A DNA stretch of 64,000 nucleotides from Karalla daura (taxonomy: Eukaryota; Chordata; Actinopteri; Chaetodontiformes; Leiognathidae), in contig CM055192.1 of NCBI GenBank assembly GCA_029224185.1, forward strand, positions 18,240,739-18,304,738, in the 5' to 3' direction. The first letter of the stretch is position 1; the number at the start of each line of letters is the position of its first letter. Position numbers and translations under genes: made by a program. Below are positions 38,760 to 48,265 of this stretch, in pieces. The notes below the pieces were generated by a model that saw only the letters and a list, made by a program, of their open reading frames with translations, made no database searches and was not told the origin of the DNA.

Positions 38760-39060
38760 TTTGTTTGCAAACATGTCGACGCACGCCGGCGCTTGGCAAC
38801 ACGTCTGTTCTTTTTGCGGCTGCGGTTGTTAATGTCACTCAACGCAGCCAAATTGAAGGTGCCATTGTTAGTGCCGGAGGGCAACCGGAGTGAATTCGAC
38901 AGCTTGACAGCTCTCATTAGCGTATTAGACACAAACAGTGGCACAGATGCTCCCGGTCAGTCCTTGGTCAGCCCGGAGCTCCGCTTAACGGCCTGCTGAC
39001 AGGTGGCTTTGTGGCACTCTGTCTCATGGTTGACAGGGTGGCAAAGCAGGAGCTCATCTT
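38760..39060. promoter_or_regulatory. Candidate regulatory element with three TGACAG hexamers
   Basis: The + strand carries TGACAG at 38905, 38997 and 39031, the core bound by MEIS/TGIF homeodomain proteins. A CTCATTAG homeodomain-like site sits between. CpGs are more frequent than in neighbouring DNA (GTCGACGCACGCCGGCGC), and a TTGGCAAC half-site lies at 38793-38800. Overlapping frames of 60-143 codons exist on both strands without domains, so a regulatory reading is preferred over a coding one. Confidence 0.35.
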
Positions 39061-40130
39061 CAATAGACTGCTGGGATTGCCAAGGACAGCAGATATTTCA
39101 CGAGCATAGACGTTGGTTGAGTGTAATGAAATGAATCGTGAAGGTTTTACAAACACGCGAGGTGCAGATACAGTCAAAGAGGAGGGAGAATAAAGAAGGG
39201 AGACACGTTCATGTGATGGATGGTTCCGTGACTATTTGCATGCAGGATTAGAAAAACAGTAAATACAGTAAATATTTATACTGCGCCGCATGCCAGAGCA
39301 GATGACTTGCTAGTGCCGACAGCAGAATCTCTTTTGTTTTCATGTTTATTTTGAAGCAGAGTCAACGAACAATGAGAGGAGCACACATTGAGATATGTGT
39401 GCTCAGTGAGACACATGAGCACAGTGCACTCATTCGCACAGCCTCACAAAACACACAAATACACATTCAGCATGTTCTAGTTGGGTGGTTTGCTTTGGAG
39501 TGAAATTTGCTTTTTTTACTGTAGCTATTGTCATTTGTTACGCCACAAAGCTCAAAAGTTGGGTTCTCACTTTCACTCCTCGCCAGGCAAAAAAAAAAAA
39601 AAATCAATGCCAGAGGCAGAAAAGTTCTGTTAGACTGAATGAAAGTTAAATGATTTTTCCAACACACCTTTTGAAGTTTTCCCAATGCCTCAAAGGTAAA
39701 ATAGAAAGGGACTTACAAGTTACACAGTCAATGAGAAGTCTGCGCGGGCAAATAGTTTGAGAGAAGAAGAAGCAGAGGTGGACCAAGTAAGAAAAGACAG
39801 AGTGGCCAAATAGTGAGGAAGAGTGACCTTGTAGAGATCCTTACTTCGTCAGTGTAGCACAATCATCTTTTCCATCGCTATTCTTGTATGAATCTTGGCA
39901 AGAATTAGAGCACCATGAAACAGAAATCTGTCCTTAACCCAAAAATAATTGGAGGTTAATTGTTGACAAATTATTCAGGGATAAATACATCAGAAATTGT
40001 CCAAGGTTTCTTTATTTTTTAAGCCAGATATGAGAGTGGATTTGAACAGTTTAAGGTCATTGTACAAAAATAAACCTGCACCAACCTGTACCAAAATAAA
40101 CCTTGTAAACACCAGCTCCTCCAGCTCTTT
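39061..40130. other. Intergenic, no gene recognised
   Basis: Contains an A run at about 39589-39603. Nothing else is supported. Confidence 0.5.
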
Positions 40131-40312
40131 ATTTCGCCCACAGTACAAAAACATGTTCAGGTCAATTGGAGACTCTAAACTGCTCCTGGGTGTGAGTGTG
40201 AGAGTGAATGGTGTGTGTGATGGACCAGTGTCAAGGGTTTATTTTGGTATATTTGGAAAGGCTCCGGCAGACCACCACAACACCATGTGCAGGTAAAATC
40301 AATGGATGGATG
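40131..40312 (-). repeat. Dispersed teleost repeat, degenerate copy, minus orientation
   Basis: 'cccacagtacaaaaacatgttcaggtcaattggagactctaaactgctcctgggtgtgagtgtgagagtgaatgg' in broken form, ending in 'aatggatggatg', gives the reverse-complement landmarks in correct order. It explains the second half of the 99-codon frame at 39997-40296. Confidence 0.7.
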
Positions 40313-41216
40313 AACCTGATGTACATTTACAAAGCGAACATATCTTTGGTAACAAATAGCAAAGAATAAAACGTAATGTGAAAATAAAACACAGCTGTCA
40401 TTTTATCACATTATCACTAATACCAAATACTTTTCACTCCAAGACTTTATTACATTATTGTGAAATTCTACCACACATGTGCCTCTTTGCTCCATCACAA
40501 GCGGAAAGTAGAATGTGAACCAGCTTCTTATGATCCAATAAATAACTGCTCATATAAGTGCCAACGCAGTTTTTCACACCTCACATAACGCTTGCAAATG
40601 GACCTCATAAAATCCTGCAATGCATGCTGAGGGGCAGGAGGGGAAAAAAGCAGGGAATGACTGAAATTGTTCATGTTTACCTCTGGTCGTCAGAATAATT
40701 CTCTATCTAATTCTCTTTCCAGCCCGGCAGGTTTAATGTAGAATCCAATCATTGGCGTCCATTTTATTTCAGAGGTGCAGCGACGGTGAGTTGAGTGGGG
40801 GAGGGAATGGAAGCTCAGTCGCGATACAGTGTATTTGAACAGCTGCATGCCATGGAGAAACAGTGATGTAATATGGATGTAAATCTGGGCGAGGATGCTT
40901 ATTATTTAAGAGGCCTTGACCTGATTGTATGAGGCCACAGGTTAGTCATCCCAGGAGGACTGGGTCAGCTGCAAGTCCACGAAATTTCCCCTTAATCGCC
41001 TTTAAAGATTAATGTGAAATAATGCCACTATGTGCTTGCTATGAACTCCCATAGTGACCCATGAGTGCTTGTGCATTGACTGCATACATGCACGGTGCCC
41101 CAATTCCACTCTATATAGTCTAGATCCAATGGGACATAATCTGACCCAAAAATTTGTGATTATTCAAGAGTTTGTTGGGGTCCTGCGAAAACAAATAAAT
41201 CACAGTTAACCCCTTC
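40313..41216. other. Intergenic; includes a possible regulatory element at 40900-41060
   Basis: Bases 40900-41060 contain GACCTGATTG, CCTTAATCG and AAGATTAATG sites in repeat-free sequence, which weakly suggests a conserved element. No gene is seen. Confidence 0.35.
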
Positions 41217-41560
41217 GACCATCATAACATCACCCATTGCAGTACCTGCTATATACCTGATGGGGGGGTACATCAGGGGTCTGCTGGTGCCAATATCCAG
41301 TATACACAAGGTGAAAGCAGGGAATACACCCTGGCCACGTCACCAGTCCAGTGTAGTGTACAAACACACACTCACACCTAGAGGTAGCTTCATTCTGTCT
41401 CTATATGCATATTTTTAGACTGTGGGAAGAAACCAGAGTACCATACAAACCCACCCCACCCCAGACTGACAGATTTCTGTGAGAAGATTTTGAACTGGAG
41501 ACGTTCTTGCTGTGAAACTACTGTGACTCTATTCGCCAAGCTACAGTGTTGCCCTTCACC
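41217..41560 (+). repeat. Dispersed teleost repeat, longest copy in the window
   Basis: All landmarks are in order: head 'cccattgcagtacctgc', 'ggggggtacatcagg', 'ggaatacaccctgg', 'gtcaccagtcca', 'cacacactcacacctagagg', 'gactgtgggaagaaacc', 'gattttgaactggagac', 'cttgctgtgaaactactgtg' and a closing 'ccaagctacagtg'. At roughly 340 bases this copy is close to full length, but substituted throughout. Confidence 0.75.
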
Positions 41561-42635
41561 ATTATATTACAAATAACTGACCAGCAAAATAAATGGTGGA
41601 ATGTGATTTCGTTTCTCATTATATTTCCATTATTTCTGGTCTGAGCCCCCTTCACATCTCCCACACGGTCATTGCAAACACTGGCCTGGGACCCCAAGCA
41701 GTTGCCTGCCTCCACTTCCTTCCAGTCCCTGGAAATACATATGAGGTTGTTCCTACTAAACTAAGAAAAAACAGCACCCAATGAATGACATGCTGCTGCT
41801 TGTGGAAAAAAGAAACACTTTTTTTCACATTCGACAAAAATTTGTAATTGTGCAAATCAGCTCTTGTCAGCAGCAATGATGCAAGTTAAGTTAAACTGTA
41901 GAGTGCCACTGCCAAAATGAACTGTCTTCATTGATTAACATTATCCATTATCCCAGAACCCCTTTGTGGAACATTATTGCAAATCTAGACAGGGAGAGAG
42001 ATGCTGTTTACCTGATCAGACCAGCATGCTATCTGTCATGTGCAGTGCCCAATTGGTTGATGGCACTAATGTTCAAACTGGAAGAACTTAAGAACCAGAA
42101 GTCATTTAACAATCACATATTTGTTACATGTGGTGGCGTTTCGTTTGTAATGACTCCATGAATCAGGCTACTGAGAGCATTACCATGTACCGTAATTATG
42201 CACAGTCTGCAATATTGTTATGCATAGTCATGTACATGGTTGATTAAAGGTTTGTTTGCAGATATGAATATGCCTGGCATTCACTGAATGCTAATTGGAA
42301 GACTTAAATGAGAAGGTGGCTTATTATTTAAGTTGGCAGCTTTGTGTATTTGTATACACAGGATGTTTGCATCTCACATAGCTATTGACAGAGCACTCTG
42401 GGTAAAAACTGCTTTGCTTGTGAGCCAAAGAAAGTCAATAGTGAGAAATTAAGACAGTCAACAAAAACGACAAACACTGCACAGCCTGTAGGGATGAATC
42501 TGAGATTTTAGGATTGTGCTCCCAACCTTATATGACAAGTAATAACATCAATATTTATGGCAGGGTGTGATGACATTGTTTGTGGTGGGCACAAAGCACT
42601 GGGATTGCTCCCGATCCTTCATTTCTTTTTAACAG
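41561..42635. other. Intergenic, no gene recognised
   Basis: No supported gene or repeat. The frames at 41593-41876 overlap on both strands. Confidence 0.5.
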
Positions 42636-42848
42636 ATTGTGCTGGCAATGAGAACGCAGACACGTGGCAACAAGCCAAGTGATGACTGTGTTGATGGATG
42701 TGGCAGCCATGACGAAGGCCATGGCTGCAGACAATGTCAGGAGAACAACATTTCACCAGCTGTCTGCACTCAGCATTCACTTTGTGAAGGAATGGGTTCC
42801 ACTGCCAGCACTAATATAACAGGTGTCACCCTTGCATTGTTACCATAA
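42636..42848 (+). other. Exon-like segment encoding a Cys-rich open frame
   Basis: It follows an atttctttttaacag acceptor-like tract. The open frame contains eight cysteines in about 65 codons, spaced CVDGCGSHDEGHGCRQCQ then downstream Cys, and ends in a TAA at 42846. If real it would be a small or terminal exon, but no start exon or family was recognised. A candidate internal donor is CAG|gtgtca near 42820. Confidence 0.25.
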
Positions 42849-44569
42849 AGGTAAAATGCTTCAATAACCGACTTCTTTATTTACCCAAAGGAAGTTTTAT
42901 AACTTCTAGAAAAGTAAAGCTTCGGAGACTTGCTTCAGTTCTCCTCAAATGGCACTTTTCAATGTATTCCCCAGGTGAACATCAAAGACGGGAATGAACT
43001 CAGAGGGTTTAATTTAGTGAACAACTATTATAGGTGGCACCACAATGAAACGTGTATTATCCCCGCTCATTCATAACTGAGAAAATTCAACTCATCGTTC
43101 TGCAGTGAGTCTGTCTGCATTCAGAAAATGGTTTCAGGCCATCATATGCAGAAAAGATCCATATAAATAGTCTGTGGCTCATTATGGAATAAGTAGAACA
43201 GTGACTTTTTTTGTTTTTTTCATTGCATCCAAGAGCTTTCAAACATCTAAAGAATGTTATTGTTCAGAGGAAATTATTTAGCTCGATATTGAGAAATCCT
43301 TATCATCAATGAAGACTGAATAATTTGATAAGATCTGAAGAACCTCTGATAACATTAAGCCACACACAAATCAAAGTCAAATCAAAGTCTCTCACAGCAA
43401 TTTGCTTTATTCTGCTATTTCCAAGCCGTAACCAGTAACTTCTGCAGTCATTTCCATTGATCCGACACATAAATAACACCTCGTTAAATAGTGAATTCTC
43501 TTAATTACTCTTATGATTTTGCACAGATCAACAAAGAAGATATAACATGTTAATTAGTGAGCTTTAGTGTTACCGGTAGACAGATTTAGCTACATTTGGC
43601 AAGCTGTTTCCAGTGCTTATTCTAAATAGGTTTCAGCCATAAATTTACCACGAGTTGATCTACCTCCCAGCAGCAACATAACAATTTTCTCCAAAATGTT
43701 GCTCCAAAGAATTGGTAGAAAAACAGCCCAACCGTATAGCTCTTTCCAGGTACCTTTCCAAAGGGGTCAATTGCTGAGATAACGCCACTGTGTTATCACA
43801 GTCAATATCCCTGCTGAAATCATCACACATCTAATTCCTCTGTAACATGTAGCCAGATGCGTGTACTCATCCGTACTGCTCATGACATCCATCTCAGAAA
43901 ATCCATACAGCACTTGTATTGTGATGACGCTGCACAAATGTGTCACTTTCCTCGACATATGTGTACTCACACGTGAAACATTAGAGAAAATTACATATAA
44001 TCTTAAAATGCTCATTCTCAGGATTTGATAAGCTTTCAGACATTGAACACGTGGTTTGATTAAAGTGTTATTACAGGAGGTGTGTCACTTTCACATTTCA
44101 AGAATCTCAGTGGAACAGACAGGAGGTAGATATAATATATCACAGTTGTGCGGTAAACATGTACAGTGAGATGATGTGTGTTAATAGAAAGGCAATGGGA
44201 CATGGCAAATGAGAAACAAGCCACAAGGTGAAGACAAGCAGATGCTTGTGTGTATCAAATAAATAAATACACATAGAACCAAACGTGCACACAGACACCA
44301 ATTATAAACAGGAGTTTCCTTCATCAATTAATATATCAAACATCCTATTCAGTTACACGGTGTTGACTCCAGATGACACACGAGGATTAATCAATGAAAA
44401 TCGCTGTAGTAGTATTTAAGGAGGGTCAGAGCATCAGTCATTGTTTCTGCTCTTCACTGACGATCAATTCAATGACATGTTCATGACAAACATGCTGAAA
44501 GCAAATTGCTTTTCAAACATTACTCCTCTAATTTTACACAACAGGGACACACACACAGGTTTACATATT
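42849..44569. other. Intergenic, no gene recognised
   Basis: A/T-rich unique sequence. No supported feature. Confidence 0.5.
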
Positions 44570-44690
44570 GATTTAGTGGTTAGTGCTGTCACCTCGAAGA
44601 GTCCGAAACTGCAGCTGGCCTTTCTGTGTGGAGTTTGCATGTTCTCCCTGTGTGGGTTAGTCATGTTTAGAACACTTTGAGACTATATAT
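44570..44690 (-). repeat. Dispersed teleost repeat, tail fragment, minus orientation
   Basis: 'gatttagtggttagtgctgtcacctc' (in parts), then 'tttctgtgtggagtttgcatgttctccctgtgtggg' in broken form. This is the characteristic reverse-complement tail. The copy is fairly well preserved over this short segment and lies about 0.5 kb upstream of cox7c. Confidence 0.75.
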
Positions 44691-45079
44691 GGACCATAGT
44701 GTGTGTAAATGCAGATTGTCTATCAGGCTAGGAACCTGTGTAAACCAGATGTCAATTTACAGTCCCAAATAATCAAGCGCCTGAGTAGATTTGGTCTCTA
44801 TCCCTATAGTGCTTCCTACTCTAGGTTAAAAACAGAAGGTAATTATGTCTTTGATGTTGTGGCTCTAACCCTTTGTAACTTTCTTCTGCTGAATATGGTT
44901 TGCAGCTTCAATGAAAAAGGTGAAGGGGGGAGGGACAACTGAAGACATCTTTTCATCAGATCCTTTTTATCGGAGTATTCTTATAATGGTCCTTCGTGGT
45001 GTACGTTTAAGTATACGTTCTATTACCTTTTATCTTGTGAACGATTAGTGACACCGTTAACTACATTTTACTACATTTT
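44691..45079. other. Sequence immediately upstream of cox7c
   Basis: Unique sequence between the repeat fragment and the promoter. A second ACTACATTTT-type string at 45070-45079 resembles the start of the ZNF143 element but lacks the CCC. No divergent gene is visible. Confidence 0.5.
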
Positions 45080-45200
45080 TACAGTTAACTACATTTCCCA
45101 GACGCCATTGCCTTATTTCCACATCCCACAATCCTTTGCGCAGTTCTATCACGGAAACAAGGTCGCAGGAAGCAACGCAGTGAAGATCCCAGAGAGAAAG
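45080..45200 (+). promoter_or_regulatory. cox7c core promoter with ZNF143-type and ETS-type elements
   Basis: ACTACATTTCCCA at 45088-45100 fits the ACTAYRNNNCCCR promoter motif bound by ZNF143 (with THAP11/HCFC1). A second segment, CCCACAATCCTTTGCGC at 45125-45141, resembles the 3' half of the extended form of the same element. Two GGAA cores follow, CGGAA near 45152 and CAGGAAGC at 45166-45173, which are possible GABP/NRF-2 sites typical of cytochrome oxidase subunit genes. No TATA box is evident at a usual distance, which suits a housekeeping gene with dispersed initiation. Transcription probably starts between 45140 and 45190. Motif matches were made by eye. Confidence 0.65.
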
Positions 45201-45212
45201 TAGATCGTAACC

Positions 45213-45287
45213 ATGCTGAGGCAAGCTGTAAGGCGATTCACAACGACCGCAGTCCGTTCTTCACACTATGAAGAGGGACCAGGCAAG
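45213..45287 (+). CDS. cox7c: cox7c coding exon 1 (presequence and mature N-terminus)
   Basis: This exon carries 25 complete codons, from the initiator Met to Lys25, and ends in the sequence GGCAAG before the donor gtgaga at 45288. It encodes the whole cleavable mitochondrial targeting segment and the first nine mature residues. The 5' UTR probably starts between about 45140 and 45190, downstream of the promoter motifs. No upstream ATG lies in the last 60 bases before the start. Confidence 0.95.
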
Positions 45288-46666
45288 GTGAGATGACCTC
45301 CTGGAAGCAGTGTTACCGTACCGACTGTGATGTTGCCTGTCCCGGCCTTGTTTGTATCCGCGCCCCGCGTTAGCTTCACTTGGAGGTCATGTCAGTCATT
45401 CAACAAGAGCTGATATTTAATGCTGACAAATGTAGACACGGAACTGACGTGTATTTATTATTCCGTGTGTTAACTGTTTCTTCTAATTTTAAATACAGAC
45501 TTCTTAACTGAATTACTTGGGAACTTGGGTTCGCTTGGGCTAGAATTAGCTGTGTGGCTAATAGGAGGTCGGCTAATCATTAGCCAGCACGGTCGATGCT
45601 AACTCGTTAGCATGACATTTCGCCAGATCACTGTAAAAACATGCAATATGCTGGAGTTAGGAGTGATGTGATAATTGTCAGCACTCTTATACACCTATAT
45701 TTACATACTGAAGCTGCTTTAACGCAGTTTTAAAACTTGATTGGAGTCTTCGTTTCTGGTGGGTAACCTAAGGTCACACAACCAAATCCTTACCCAAAAC
45801 GATCCTGCATGAAGGTACTTATGATCAGAAATACAATGGTAATAACATAAAATGTAGCACATTTTCTGTCTTCGGTATCCTTTCTCAATAACGTAAAGCA
45901 TATCATTAGCATGTCAGCATACCAGGAGTTCCCCTCCTAATTCTGGACTTGTATTGTTTGTCCTGTACCTTCTACTGAGTGTCAGAGTAACCTGTTCATT
46001 GGAGGCCCAAACTTAAATAACCAACACCTGGCAAACTTAACAGCAGTGTGCATAGGGCTTACCGCCATCTACCTGCAGTGGCACAGGTGTGTTTTGCATG
46101 TGCACCAGGATGTAGACCCAGAGATGTCAAAGTGGGTTCTTGTATGAGTGCAAGTGCTGAGTGTCTTTGTTACCTGTGGTTCTCTGATAAATGGTGTGTA
46201 TGTGTGTATATATAGTAAACATAACAAGAAGTAAGGGAACCCACATTTTTTAATGAACTGCAAATGCATTTCTATGCTTGCTATACAAGTTTCAGTATAT
46301 TCTATCTCAATATTCCTGATAACTCATCTTAAAACAGTCTTTAAAGTAAATATAATCATGCTAAAACTCACATTGGTTTCAATTCACCATCACAGGTTTT
46401 GTTCAAATAAACCTTGATTTGCAGTTGGGTCTGAAAACATGTTCTAAGCTTGAAATTATTCAGTTTATGACAAATGTCATTGGTTGTAAGAATGGAAACA
46501 TTATCTCTTGGGAGTTTCACTGTATCATGATGCTCTTGCCTCGTAACAGAACCTGCCCTTCTCCGTGGAGAACAAGTGGCGCCTGCTCGGCATGATGGCC
46601 GTGTTCTTTGGCAGTGGCTTTGCATTCCCCTTCATTGTTGTCAGACATCAGATCCTGAAGAAGTAA
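45213..46666 (+). CDS. cox7c: Cytochrome c oxidase subunit 7C, mitochondrial (spliced: 45213-45287 + 46550-46666)
   Basis: This is a nuclear-encoded small subunit of complex IV, the terminal oxidase of the respiratory chain, in the mitochondrial inner membrane. Joining the two exons gives 63 codons, the usual vertebrate length. Residues 1-16 form a basic, acid-free presequence with Arg at 3, 7, 8 and 15 and a Thr run at 10-12. The mature part begins around SHYEEGPGK (17-25), the family's hallmark. NLPFSVENKW (26-35) follows, then one hydrophobic membrane span (about 37-56, Gly/Phe-rich) and the basic tail VVRHQILKK. The intron falls in phase 0 between Lys25 and Asn26, with gtgaga donor and aacag acceptor. 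The start ATG has A at -3, and two stop codons stand in tandem (TAATAA). No frameshift or missing core residue is seen, so the gene should be functional. It stands alone, with no other identifiable gene in the window. Identification rests on family residues I recognise; no search was run. Confidence 0.97.
45288..46549 (+). other. cox7c: cox7c intron 1
   Basis: The intron is 1.26 kb, bounded by gtgaga and aacag. Its first 150 bases are CpG-containing and probably continue the promoter's open region. A CTCF-like core lies on the minus strand at 46062-46075. No nested gene, small RNA box pair or transposon is evident. Confidence 0.85.
46062..46075 (-). promoter_or_regulatory. CTCF-like core in cox7c intron 1
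   Basis: The minus strand reads CAGGTAGATGGCGG, matching 12 of 14 positions of the CTCF core CCASYAGRKGGCRS. Confidence 0.4.
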
Positions 46667-46697
46667 TAAGGCCCAGAGCTATAACTCAGCCTTTAAG
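46550..46697 (+). other. cox7c: cox7c exon 2: last 38 codons, stop and first part of the 3' UTR
   Basis: The acceptor is aacag at 46545-46549. Codons run from Asn26 to Lys63, with TAA at 46664-46666, and 31 untranslated bases follow. The exon ends at 46697, before the donor gtaatt. The exon holds the single transmembrane helix and the basic C-terminal end. The donor lies 31 bases past the stop codon, close enough that the downstream junction should not trigger decay by the usual 50-55 base rule. Confidence 0.88.
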
Positions 46698-47074
46698 GTA
46701 ATTATGTCCCCAAGTGTTTATCTGCTTTCATTAAAAAGTCATGAAGATGTAGCGTTTACCTCTATCATGGTCTATCAATGGTGACCTCTGTGACAATGAC
46801 AGCCCTTCATTTTGTCTCTGTAGCCTTTTGCTCAGTGGCGAATCCTGAATAAATTACCTGAATGTCTGAGGGCGACTAACAAACGTGTTGGATATATTTT
46901 GACACTTAATGTGACAGTTCATTGCAGACGTTGATCTGTATCAAGTGGGAGCAGGTCAGAGTTGTTGTCACATTTATCTCTGCTGCTGTTTACTCAGAAA
47001 TTGCTTTTCCGACATCAGATGTATTCGAGTCACTTCATCACTTTTTGCCCCATTTCTCTGTTCCCCCCCTGCAG
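46698..47074 (+). other. cox7c: cox7c intron 2 (within the 3' UTR)
   Basis: The intron is 377 bases, from gtaatt to ctgcag. It contains an internal acceptor-like tctctgtag at 46815-46823 followed by AATAAA at 46848, which could form a short alternative last exon. I looked for a C/D-box snoRNA here because human COX7C is known to host one. I found no TGATGA...CTGA pair in a plausible arrangement on the sense strand. Confidence 0.7.
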
Positions 47075-47175
47075 GTCGACTGCTGGAACATATTTATCCA
47101 TCAGAGCTCCATCTGGCCTGGAAAATGGGATCTCTTAATTTTTATTGTAAATAAAGTTTCCTCAAATATGAACAT
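47075..47175 (+). other. cox7c: cox7c exon 3, untranslated, with the polyadenylation signal
   Basis: A strong pyrimidine tract ending ccccccctgcag (acceptor at 47073-47074) precedes a segment running to a canonical AATAAA at 47150-47155. A T-rich downstream element (about 47181-47195) follows, as expected past a cleavage site near 47166-47180. Human COX7C also has three exons, the last non-coding, so the layout fits. The exon end is approximate because cleavage positions cannot be read from sequence. A long open frame crosses this exon but is chance, since it also runs through the intron and past the poly(A) signal. Confidence 0.75.
47150..47155 (+). terminator. cox7c: cox7c polyadenylation signal AATAAA
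   Basis: A canonical hexamer lies 75 bases into exon 3, followed within 45 bases by GT/T-rich DNA (tgtgcctcc then a T run). It is the best-supported 3' end. An earlier AATAAA at 46848 lies inside intron 2 and would serve only an alternative short transcript. Confidence 0.8.
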
Positions 47176-48154
47176 GTGCCTCCTTTTTTTTTTCCTTTAC
47201 CAAAAGCGCTATTCCAAATTTGTTCTAGTATGTGTCACAAAGAAGACTTCTGAACACATACCCAAACATGTCAAGTATTTTTTTCACAGCAGATATTTGC
47301 TCACAATTAACCGTCTGCCACTGTCATTTGCAATGTTCAGTCATAAAATACACAATACAAGTATAATATCAACATATTGTGCTAGAAAAATGTTTGTACA
47401 CGTACCCATGAATGGAGTGAAAACTGAGTAAAGATGCTGCGGAGCTTGTGCTGAGAACTTGTCTAGAGAGGTACTGTCCCCTCATCTTATAGCGCAGCTC
47501 TTCAGTTGAACTCTACTGAGCAACCTCTCAATTCAATTAACATTACCCTTGTGGCTATAATTATCCAAGGACATTGTATTAAAAAGGGAAGTGTGGCTTC
47601 TGGTGTTCGAGGACAGTGAATGCAAAAGTAATGCACCTCTATTCAGGTCTGCTTTATGCCTGGAGTCATTTTTAGAAATCAGCTAAGGTTAGTTTTTCAT
47701 TTGTTCCTGCTGTATAGCAAAGGGGTGCCTGGTGAGGCTGAAAGACAGGCGGAGACGTACGGGGACAAGCTGTAAGCATGAGAAACAACCTGCTGCATAC
47801 CTCAAGTGAACCCTCCATCCTTGATTTTCTCACACACAGACGTCTAGCAGCGACTTGTAAACCTGTCAGCTGCTTTTGTATTCTCCTGCATTTATAATGA
47901 TGTTTTACTGTCTGTGCCTCTGGGCTTCCTGGCTGGAAGAGCATTCAGGTCGCTCCGCTCTTGCTATCCGGTGATAAAGTTATCAGACATTTAATGGGGT
48001 CAACAAGTGTTGAGTCGATATTTCATAGGTGTGTTGTATTGTCGGCACTTAGAATAGGTTGACCTTTGTTAGTAGTTCAAGGGCGGGGAGATGGGATTTT
48101 CTGGTGGAACACGGCACTCAACATATAAATATGACGCCCTGTAGTGTTGGATTG
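47176..48154. other. Downstream of cox7c, no gene recognised
   Basis: A T-rich tract follows the poly(A) site. The remainder is unique. The minus-strand 90-codon frame at 47672-47944 has no domain. Confidence 0.5.
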
Positions 48155-48265
48155 GATTGAGAGAGAGCCCTCTGATGGACTGGCAACCTATTCAGGGTGT
48201 ATTCCCTCCCTTCCCCCACCAGTAGGTACAAAAGCAGTGGAAATGATGTATAGATTTCATATACA
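48155..48265 (-). repeat. Dispersed teleost repeat, fragment, minus orientation
   Basis: 'ctgatggactggcaacctattcagggtgtattccctccc' in broken form is the reverse complement of the central part of the percomorph repeat ('ggaatacaccctg', 'gtccatc'). Confidence 0.65.

Noticed and set aside
46824..46870. Alternative last exon of cox7c with AATAAA at 46848
   Set aside because: Its acceptor has only a modest pyrimidine tract, and the downstream exon has a better acceptor and poly(A) context. Kept only as a possible minor form.
46698..47074. C/D-box snoRNA in cox7c intron 2, as in human COX7C
   Set aside because: No TGATGA box with a matching CTGA box and terminal stem is present on the sense strand. 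A TAGCGTTTAC string only resembles the human RNA in reverse orientation.
46922..47431. 169-codon frame crossing cox7c exon 3
   Set aside because: It runs through the intron 2 acceptor, the untranslated exon and past the poly(A) signal, so it cannot be part of the spliced gene.
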